Of a DNA stretch of 6,035 bases, positions 1 to 5,436 are shown one piece after another (position 1 is the stretch's first letter; every line of letters starts with the position of its first letter). The DNA lies in NCBI GenBank assembly GCA_007129525.1, contig SKVI01000335.1, forward strand, positions 1 through 6,035, given 5' to 3'. The position numbers and the translations under genes were made by a program. The notes beneath the pieces were generated by a model, which was not told the origin of the DNA, ran no database searches, and saw nothing but the letters and a program-made list of their open reading frames with translations. Origin of the DNA: Gemmatimonadota bacterium. GTDB taxonomy: Bacteria > Gemmatimonadota > Gemmatimonadetes > Longimicrobiales > Gaopeijiaceae.

Positions 1-789
1 CTTGCTCCCGAGTCGCCGGAGGCCGCCGAGGCCGAGGTGGCCCGGGTGGTGGAGATGGGGGCCGACTGGGTGAAGATGCACGTGAACGCCGCCCGGGGCC
101 GTGAGACGTATCCCCAGGTCATCGCCGCCGCCAAGGAGCGACCGATGCCGGTGGCCATCCACATCGAGGAGCTGGCCGACGCCAAGGGCGTGCTGGAGGC
201 GGGGGCCGATCTCCTGGCCCACAGCGTCCGCGACGCGCCGGTGGACGACGAGCTGATCGAGGGCATGCTGGAGCGGGACGTCTGCCTTGTGCCCACCCTG
301 ACCCGGGAGCTCTCCACCTTCGTCTACGCCGAGCGGCCGGACTTCTTCGACGACCCGTTCTTTCTGGAGCGCTCCGCCCCCGACGACCTGGAGGCCTTCC
401 TGACGCCCCAGCGGCAGGCGCAGGCTGAGAGCGAGAGCGCACGGTACTGGCGGGAGGCCCTTCCCCTGGCGGAGGAGAACATGGTTCGGCTGCACGAGGC
501 GGGGGTGGGCATCGCCATGGGAACCGATTCGGGGCCCAGCGGGCGCTTCCAGGGGTACTTCGAGCACCTGGAGATGGAGATGATGGTGGACGGGGGGATG
601 TCGCCGGAGGCGGTGCTGGTGTCTGCCACCGGCGAGGCCGCCCGCTGCATGGGGCTCGAGGGCGTTCTGGGAACCATTCGCCCCGGGGTCTGGGCTGACT
701 TCGTGGCGCTGGAGGCCGATCCCCGGGAAGACATCCTCAACATTCGCGAGATCTACGGCGTATGGACGGCGGGGAACCGGATCCGGTAG
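1..789 (+). CDS. Amidohydrolase family protein, imidazolonepropionase-like (5' partial)
   Basis: This is the C-terminal 262 residues of a metal-dependent amidohydrolase (COG1228-like). The reading frame is open back to base 1, so the GTG at 37 is an internal valine and the true start lies outside the window. Numbering from base 1, candidate metal-site residues are Lys25 in GADWVKMHV (the usual place of the carboxylated lysine), His54 in VAIHIEE, His74 in LLAHSV and Asp176 in MGTDSG. The N-terminal HxH pair must be in the missing part. The end, from TGEAARCMG through GTIRPGVWADFVAL to the final VWTAGNRI, is the standard closing beta-sandwich of cyclic-amide hydrolases and prolidase-like relatives. 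The substrate cannot be told from the fragment. Whether it is secreted cannot be judged without the N-terminus. The gene ends in TAG, and the next gene on this strand starts about 215 bases later, so co-transcription is uncertain. Confidence 0.9.
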   Translation, partial: LAPESPEAAEAEVARVVEMGADWVKMHVNAARGRETYPQVIAAAKERPMPVAIHIEELADAKGVLEAGADLLAHSVRDAPVDDELIEGMLERDVCLVPTLTRELSTFVYAERPDFFDDPFFLERSAPDDLEAFLTPQRQAQAESESARYWREALPLAEENMVRLHEAGVGIAMGTDSGPSGRFQGYFEHLEMEMMVDGGMSPEAVLVSATGEAARCMGLEGVLGTIRPGVWADFVALEADPREDILNIREIYGVWTAGNRIR

Positions 790-804
790 TCGAATCGGGA
801 CTCA

Positions 805-827
805 TCGGGGCGGCCTGAATTCCCCGA
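805..827 (+). terminator. Possible weak hairpin after the amidohydrolase gene
   Basis: TCGGGG (805-810) pairs perfectly with CCCCGA (822-827) around an 11-base loop, 16 bases after the amidohydrolase stop. No T-run follows, so it is not a classical intrinsic terminator. It may only slow RNA polymerase or protect the 3' end. A 6-base GC stem is easily found by chance in DNA this GC-rich. Confidence 0.2.
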
Positions 828-832
828 AACCC

Positions 833-869
833 TTGCGGCAGAGGGGGCTGGACCCGCAAATTAGATAAC
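833..869 (+). promoter_or_regulatory. Inverted repeat and AT-rich patch upstream of the regulator gene
   Basis: TTGCGG (833-838) and CCGCAA (854-859) form a 6-base inverted repeat with a 15-base spacer. An AT-rich patch follows at once (AAATTAGATAAC, 858-869), the only one in this spacer. GATAAC at 864-869 matches four of six bases of a sigma-70 -10 box, but no -35 box lies at a normal distance. It could be a promoter with an operator, giving a leader of about 130 bases before the start at 1005, or chance. Confidence 0.2.
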
Positions 870-1004
870 CCTGGACGGGTGCGGCGCGGGAGCGTCGTGG
901 CCGCCGGTGGGTCCCGGATCCGAAGGTCGGCCGGGACCGAACGGCCCCGGCAGTCAGCAAGCTCGGGGTCGCCCTCTTTCCAGGCGTTTAGCGTGACAGG
1001 CTCC

Positions 1005-3530
1005 GTGATCGATGTCGTCACACTGGGGCGAGCCGCCGTTCTCCGGAACGGGCGGTCCCTCTCCGTCTCGCCGGAGAGCGCCGAGTTCCTCCTGCTGGTC
1101 TTCCTGGCCGTGGAGGGTTCGGTATCCAGGCAGCGTCTTCGAGAGCTGTTCTGGCCCCACCTCCCGGCCGAGGAGGGAGACGACCGCCTGACCGAGACGC
1201 TGGAGCGACTGGAGCGCCTCCTGGAGACGGACCTGATTCGCCGGGAAGGCGACGAGATGCGGGTGGACCCACGGCGATTGGACGTGGATGTGGATCAGAT
1301 CCGGAGCGCCATGGAGGAGGGTCGTCCCTGGGACGTCTTCTCCATCTACCGGGGTCCCTTCCTGGAGGTGGTGGACCTGGCCCGCTACGCCGAGGGCGAA
1401 TCGGCGCCCGAGGAACTCCAGAGTTGGGTTCTGGCCACCCGAGACCGGCTCGCCTCTACCGCCGAACGGGCCCGGATGCAGGCCGCTTGGGGGCCGGAGA
1501 CCCACCGGGGGTTCTGGGGCAGGCTCGTCCGAGAGGTTCGCTCCCGAAGCGTACTCTACGCCACCCTCCTCTACCTGGGCTTCGCCGGCGGCTCGATCCA
1601 GGTATCCAGTGTCCTGGTCGAGAACACGGGCCTTCCGGACTCCGCCTTTTTCGTGGTCCTTGCGCTCCTGGCTGTGGGGCTCCCCCTGGTGGTCATCGGC
1701 GTCTGGATCCTGGAGGAGCTGGAGAAGGAGCGGACCGCCGGTGCGGGAGGGGAGACTCCCGGCTTCAAAGTCGGAAAGCTCCTGGCGCGGACCCGGCTCC
1801 GGAACGTTCACCTGGTGAGCCTGCTGGGCGTCCTGGCGCTGGTGTCGGTCACGGGCTGGTTCGTGGTCCAATGGGGGGCGGGCACTGGCGTGCCCGATGC
1901 CTGGGCCGAGCTTCCACAGGAGAAGGGAGTCGCGGTCCTGCCCTTCCGCGGGGAGGAGGGCGAGGTTTTCAGGGAAGCGTTGAACCACGACCTGGTGGAG
2001 ACCATCAACGGTCATCTGTCCCGGGTGGAGGGGCTGCAGGGAACGCTCTGGGTGGTCCCTCAGGCCGACATCCACGCGCACGAGACCCGCACCGCGTTGG
2101 ATGCGCACCGGCAGTTCGGCGTGAATCTCGTTGTCTCCGGGTCGGTACAGCGGACCGGTGACCTGGCCGAGGTGACCATGGAGTTGGAGGATGCTCGGGC
2201 GGGAGAGGTGTTGCGGGCCTCCCGTTTCTCCGTGCCCGTCACCGACGCCCGGCAGCTCGAAGTCAGGGTTCTTGACGGCCTCTCCGATCTCCTGGACCTC
2301 GAGGTTACGGGGCCGGACCGGGACGCCCTGGTAACGGGACGAACGGAGGACCGGCTGGCCCACGGACTCTACGCCCAGGGTCGGCAGTACCTGGAGCGCT
2401 TCGAGAGAGAGCAGTCGGTAGAATACGGCATCGAGCTCTTCCGCCGGGCGCTCGATCGGGATCCGGAGTACGTGCTGGCTCGGGCGGGTCTGGCGGAGGC
2501 CTACCTCAAGCGGTACGAACTGACCCGGGACCTGGCGGACCTGGAGCGGGGTCGCGAGGCTGTGGCTGAGACGCTGGAAGAGGGGGGCGAGCTGGCTGCG
2601 GTGCACGTGACCATGGGACTCATCCGGGTGGCCACCGGGCAGCCCGAGGAGGCCACCCGGGTCTTCCGCCGGGCCCTGGCGCTGGAGCCCCACTCCGCCG
2701 ACGCACACCTGGGATTGGCCGAGGCCTACCAGGAGATGGGTCAGATGAAGGACGCCGAGACGCACTTCTTGAGAGCTGTGGAACTGCGCCCCGGCTACTG
2801 GGGCGGCCACAACCACCTGGGTCGGTTCTACGCCCAGACCGGACATCTGGACGACGCGGCGGGGGCGTTCAGCACGGTGGTCGAGTTGGCACCGGACAAC
2901 CACCGGGGCTGGGCCAACCTCGGGGCGGTGCGGTCGTACCAGGGGGATCGCGACGGGGCGGAGGCGGCGCTACGGACCTCCATCGCGCTCCTTCCGAACG
3001 CCCACGCCCTGTCGAACCTGGCGACGCTGTACTTTCGGGAGGGTCAGTACGGCGCGGCCCTGGAGAACTACGAGCGGGCGCTGGAGCTGGATGACCGGGA
3101 TTACGAGGTCTGGAGCAATCTGGCCTCGGCGATTCGGCACGGAGGCGTGGGAGGGGAGGATCGGTTGAGGGAGGCCTGCGAACGGGTGAGGGAGCTGGCG
3201 CAGGAGCACCTGATGGTGAACCCTCGGGGGGTGGATGCCATGACCCGCCTGGCCACCTGTTATGAGATTCTGGGCCAGCCGGACAATGCCCGGGTCATGC
3301 TCCGGCGGGCCCTGGACGCAGCTCCGGACGACTTCAGCATCCTCTTCCAGGTGGGCAGCATCTACGAGGACCTGGGGGACCGGGAGCAGGCGGTTCGCTG
3401 GATTGGCGAAGCGCTGGCTCGGGGGTATCCGGTGAGGGAACTCGAGAGCTCACCCGGACTGGCCGACCTGCGGCGTGACTCTCGGATCCAGGACGCCATG
3501 GAAGAAGCCCGTGAGCGCACCGACCCGTGA
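1005..3530 (+). CDS. Membrane-anchored SARP/BTAD-like regulator with TolB-like and TPR domains
   Basis: A protein of 841 residues if the GTG at 1005 is used. Residues 1-95 resemble a SARP-type winged helix: MIDVVTLG at the start, then SRQRLRELFWP, a helix and the hairpin IRREGDEMRVDP. Residues 95-158 look like a short BTAD-type helical part. Three hydrophobic segments follow (about 183-205, 214-238 and 267-290). Arg/Lys flank TM1 on its N-side and fill the TM2-TM3 loop, so the N-terminus is cytoplasmic and the C-terminal part external. Residues 306-435 form a TolB/FlgO-like domain (GVAVLPF; VVSGSVQRTG). About eight or nine TPRs fill 449-809, and an ELESSPGLADLRRD tail closes the protein. It probably senses or binds a partner outside the membrane and signals to DNA or protein inside. 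The frame stays open to a GTG at 879, but those 42 extra residues are low-complexity and Arg/Ser-rich, and the family begins at the MIxxxTLG strand. GTG 993 is another option. Confidence 0.85.
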   Translation: MIDVVTLGRAAVLRNGRSLSVSPESAEFLLLVFLAVEGSVSRQRLRELFWPHLPAEEGDDRLTETLERLERLLETDLIRREGDEMRVDPRRLDVDVDQIRSAMEEGRPWDVFSIYRGPFLEVVDLARYAEGESAPEELQSWVLATRDRLASTAERARMQAAWGPETHRGFWGRLVREVRSRSVLYATLLYLGFAGGSIQVSSVLVENTGLPDSAFFVVLALLAVGLPLVVIGVWILEELEKERTAGAGGETPGFKVGKLLARTRLRNVHLVSLLGVLALVSVTGWFVVQWGAGTGVPDAWAELPQEKGVAVLPFRGEEGEVFREALNHDLVETINGHLSRVEGLQGTLWVVPQADIHAHETRTALDAHRQFGVNLVVSGSVQRTGDLAEVTMELEDARAGEVLRASRFSVPVTDARQLEVRVLDGLSDLLDLEVTGPDRDALVTGRTEDRLAHGLYAQGRQYLERFEREQSVEYGIELFRRALDRDPEYVLARAGLAEAYLKRYELTRDLADLERGREAVAETLEEGGELAAVHVTMGLIRVATGQPEEATRVFRRALALEPHSADAHLGLAEAYQEMGQMKDAETHFLRAVELRPGYWGGHNHLGRFYAQTGHLDDAAGAFSTVVELAPDNHRGWANLGAVRSYQGDRDGAEAALRTSIALLPNAHALSNLATLYFREGQYGAALENYERALELDDRDYEVWSNLASAIRHGGVGGEDRLREACERVRELAQEHLMVNPRGVDAMTRLATCYEILGQPDNARVMLRRALDAAPDDFSILFQVGSIYEDLGDREQAVRWIGEALARGYPVRELESSPGLADLRRDSRIQDAMEEARERTDP

Positions 3531-3562
3531 CCGGGACGGGTGCACCTTCAACTTCAATACAC

Positions 3563-3567
3563 GGAGG
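3563..3567 (+). promoter_or_regulatory. Ribosome binding site of the cupredoxin-like gene
   Basis: GGAGG lies four bases before the ATG at 3572. It decides the start: the frame is also open from a GTG at 3527 that overlaps the regulator's stop codon (GTGA), but that GTG has no comparable site, and the 15 residues it would add are Thr/Ser/Gly-rich and look non-coding. Confidence 0.75.
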
Positions 3568-3571
3568 ACCC

Positions 3572-3922
3572 ATGCCGCATGACAGCGACGTCGCCGACAT
3601 CACCGTATGCATCTTCACCGACGGCCAGGGCTCGACGGCCAAGGCAGTGCCGGGGCACGCCGTGGTGAAACGTGGGCAGACGATCTTGTGGGAGAACCTT
3701 ACGGATCACGATCTGCGTCTTGCCTTTCCCGATGCGGACGTGATTTTCGACAACGGGATGGGGCAGGCCCTCCGGGTCGAGGCCGGGAAATCCAGCCCTG
3801 CGGTGCGCGTTCGCGATGACGCACCCCGGGGAGGACATCCCTACATGGGGGTGTGCCAGCACCGCGGGCGGTCCGGGATGTGCGTGGAAGGCGGCTCCCA
3901 CCCGGTGATGATCATTCGCTGA
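3572..3922 (+). CDS. Small cupredoxin-like protein, no signal peptide
   Basis: A 116-residue protein that looks all-beta. Its order of motifs resembles a small blue-copper (cupredoxin) fold: a KRGQTILWEN strand (33-42), His46 just after it in TDHDLRL, and near the C-terminus YMGVCQHRGRSGM with Cys95, His97 and Met103, followed by a final strand PVMIIR. These are the four ligand types of a type-1 copper site, and Cys-to-Met spacing (+8) equals that of plastocyanin, but the histidine is at Cys+2, where plastocyanin has it at Cys+3. There is an extra Cys104 and His110. No signal peptide or lipobox is present, which is unusual because cupredoxins are normally exported. It starts 41 bases after the regulator's stop and is probably co-transcribed with it. 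It may bind copper or another metal, or may only keep the fold. Fold assignment is an inference; coding status is firm. Confidence 0.75.
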   Translation: MPHDSDVADITVCIFTDGQGSTAKAVPGHAVVKRGQTILWENLTDHDLRLAFPDADVIFDNGMGQALRVEAGKSSPAVRVRDDAPRGGHPYMGVCQHRGRSGMCVEGGSHPVMIIR

Positions 3923-3947
3923 CCCCGCGCCGCGGGTGGGCGGGGTC
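3921..3947. terminator. GC-rich hairpin between convergent genes, likely bidirectional terminator
   Basis: GACCCCGC (3921-3928) and GCGGGGTC (3940-3947) form a perfect 8-base stem with an 11-base loop. It begins inside the stop codon of the cupredoxin-like gene and ends three bases before the stop of the converging gene at 3951. Neither side carries a T-run, so termination would depend on stem strength or on Rho. The position between two converging stops supports the call. Confidence 0.5.
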
Positions 3948-3950
3948 CGG

Positions 3951-4391
3951 TCAGGCTTCCTCGATCTCGAGGTACACCCACCAGTTGCTCATCCGCTCGG
4001 GGTCGTCGGAGCCCTCGTCTCCGGGGCGGTAGTGGCCGATCCAGTCGGCCGGGTCGCCCTTCCACACCCGGTGGTAGCGGTCCAGCTGGTCGTCGGCGCT
4101 GAGGAAGTCCAGCTCCTCGCCCAGGATCTCCACCTCCATGTGGTCGTCCACCTCGCCCTCGAAGAGGACCGCGTCCAGGCGGAGCCGATTCCATGCCGGA
4201 TTGTCCGAGATCCGGTAGAACTTCTTCTTCTTGGGAAGGCGCGTCACCTCTTCGATTCCGCCGCGGTTGGGGCTGGTCACCCGGGCGGTAAAGCGGAACT
4301 CCCCTTCGTCCTCCCAGGCGGGCTCCAGGTTGTCGTGGATCTGGACCAGCCGGAGAATCACTCGGATTCGTGTCCCCTTGTCTTCAGCCAT
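3951..4391 (-). CDS. Acidic hypothetical protein, possibly C2-like
   Basis: A 146-residue, strongly acidic protein with no cysteine, no signal peptide and no membrane segment. I do not recognise it with certainty. It appears beta-rich: strand IRVILRLVQIHD (9-20), loop NLEPAWEDEGE, strand FRFTARV (32-38), a KKKK patch (54-57), strand LRLDAVLFEG (70-79), strand HMEVEILGEEL (84-94), an acidic SADDQLDRYHRVW stretch, and a final WWVYLEIEE strand. Acidic loops between edge strands recall C2-like calcium-binding beta sandwiches, but this is a pattern impression only. The start is set by AAGAGG at 4399-4404, seven bases from the ATG. The SprT-like gene lies 119 bases upstream on the same strand, so the two may share a transcript; the spacer between them (4392-4510) shows only this binding site and no clear promoter or RNA gene. 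Its converging neighbour is the cupredoxin-like gene. Confidence 0.8.
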   Translation of the reverse strand: MAEDKGTRIRVILRLVQIHDNLEPAWEDEGEFRFTARVTSPNRGGIEEVTRLPKKKKFYRISDNPAWNRLRLDAVLFEGEVDDHMEVEILGEELDFLSADDQLDRYHRVWKGDPADWIGHYRPGDEGSDDPERMSNWWVYLEIEEA

Positions 4392-4398
4392 GTCGGGT

Positions 4399-4404
4399 CC
4401 TCTT
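4399..4404 (-). promoter_or_regulatory. Ribosome binding site of the acidic hypothetical gene
   Basis: On the minus strand AAGAGG lies seven bases upstream of the ATG at 4391-4389. The good match and spacing make this start reliable. Confidence 0.65.
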
Positions 4405-4510
4405 GCTTCGTTGGGTTGAGGGTTGGTCGGCGACCGCCGGGACGCGGGCCAGCCGGATCAGATCGTGGGCAACATAGGCAGGCGGGGCTTCCTTTGTCCA
4501 GCGGGGCGCC

Positions 4511-5305
4511 TCAGGGCGACTCCTCCCGGGCCCATCGGGCCACGGCCGCCGGGAGAGCGCACGGGGCGTCCTCCCCCCGGGCCCGGCGGACCCGGCGCGC
4601 CGAGGTGGGCGACATCAGCCGGTCCGGGGTGGCCCCGAGACGGCGGCACCACCGCCGCCACGAAGCGTCGTGAAAGGAGCGGCCCCGCCCGTTGGTGAGG
4701 GCGTCCAGGAGGTGGGCCAGCTCGTGGAGGACGGTATCCAGGAGGATGTCCTCCAGGCCGGCTCGGAAGAGGCGGTGGGTGATGGTGACCCGGTGGGTGC
4801 CGCCCCGGGTCATGTGGCTCCCGTAGGTGGAGGACATGCGCCGGGAGACCCGTAGCTGCAAGTGATCCGGGAACGCCTCGGCATGGCCACTGGTGCTCCG
4901 GGCCCATTGGACGATACGCTGGAGGACCTGCTGCTGGTGTTGGCTTCCCTGACACGGGGTGTCCGGAAGGGGGGCCGGGTTCCGGCCGTTCCTTCCCGGG
5001 GCCTTCCCGGGTTCCGAGGCGGCACGGGCGGCGGCCTTCAGCCCCTTCCTCGACAACCGGGCGAGTCGCTTCCGGGCGTCCCGGCTTCCCTGAAGGGCAG
5101 GGCCCAGGAGATCCCACGCCTCGGGACCGGCGCTCACCACGGCCCGGGCCACGTTGAGCCTCACCCGGCCATCGGCCAGCCTGCGGACGGAGGCCAGGGT
5201 GCGCCGGTTCCGCCGGGCGGCAACGAGAGTGGCCCTTGGCCCCCCGCTACGACGTGCGTTGTAGGCCGCCAGGATCCGGTGTTGGACGTGGGGTTCGAGG
5301 GACAT
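4511..5305 (-). CDS. SprT-like zinc metalloprotease with a basic N-terminal half
   Basis: A 264-residue protein. The C-terminal half carries a zincin site of the SprT type: DTVLHELAHLLDAL with His194, Glu195 and His198, and a third ligand His212 in GRSFHDASWRRWCRRLGA, 14 residues after the second. Before it, the beta strands LQLRVSRRMSSTYGSH and HRVTITHRLF match the fold that precedes the helix in this family. The first 125 or so residues are helical-looking and very rich in Arg and Lys (for example SRDARKRLARLSRKGLK), which would suit nucleic-acid or ribosome contact. The C-terminal four-cysteine zinc ribbon of classical SprT is not visible. There is no signal peptide, so the protein is likely cytoplasmic. 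SprT relatives in eukaryotes cut DNA-protein crosslinks; bacterial roles are poorly known. The start at the ATG 5305 is chosen because the upstream extension to a TTG at 5416 is Pro/Gly/Arg-rich; neither has a good ribosome binding site. It is divergent from the kinase gene. Confidence 0.8.
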   Translation of the reverse strand: MSLEPHVQHRILAAYNARRSGGPRATLVAARRNRRTLASVRRLADGRVRLNVARAVVSAGPEAWDLLGPALQGSRDARKRLARLSRKGLKAAARAASEPGKAPGRNGRNPAPLPDTPCQGSQHQQQVLQRIVQWARSTSGHAEAFPDHLQLRVSRRMSSTYGSHMTRGGTHRVTITHRLFRAGLEDILLDTVLHELAHLLDALTNGRGRSFHDASWRRWCRRLGATPDRLMSPTSARRVRRARGEDAPCALPAAVARWAREESP

Positions 5306-5362
5306 GGGCGGTTGGGGATATCGGACACGGGTTCGAGTCGACGGGGGGAGTGTGGGAGCGAC

Positions 5363-5391
5363 TTTCCCAACTCCGCCGGGGAACCTACCTT
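5363..5391 (+). promoter_or_regulatory. Possible kinase promoter in the divergent intergenic region
   Basis: The 131 bases between the SprT-like and kinase starts must hold promoters for both if neither gene is read from elsewhere. TACCTT (5386-5391) with TTTCCC (5363-5368) at a 17-base spacing gives weak sigma-70-like boxes, each about three matches of six, and would place the RNA start about 40 bases before the kinase ATG. No clear promoter is seen for the opposite strand. Confidence 0.25.
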
Positions 5392-5436
5392 GAACGGCCC
5401 GACCGGCAACCCCCAACCAAACGTCGACGGCTCACG

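Noticed and set aside
776..787. A perfect 12-base palindrome, ACCGGATCCGGT, at the amidohydrolase stop
   Set aside because: It is explained as coding sequence for the last residues plus the first base of the stop codon, and short GC-rich palindromes are common by chance here.
954..2903. A 649-residue open frame on the minus strand across the regulator gene
   Set aside because: It lies antisense to a gene with clear domains, its translation is rich in Gln, His, Pro and Arg with no recognisable motif, and long antisense frames are expected in GC-rich coding DNA.
2475..3431. Repetitive-looking DNA in the last third of the regulator gene
   Set aside because: It reflects degenerate 34-residue TPR units at the protein level, not a DNA repeat, CRISPR array or mobile element.
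3527..3571. GTG at 3527 overlapping the regulator stop, suggesting translational coupling
   Set aside because: A strong ribosome binding site and ATG at 3572 fit better, and the extra 15 residues look non-coding.
4392..4510. Possible small RNA or terminator in the spacer, including GGTCGGCGACC
   Set aside because: The stem is only four bases long with a three-base loop and no T-run, and no tRNA-like or other structured pattern is visible.
4458..5117. A 219-residue minus-strand frame overlapping the SprT-like gene
   Set aside because: Its translation is mostly Pro, Gly and Arg, typical of an out-of-frame reading, while the overlapping frame has an intact metalloprotease site.
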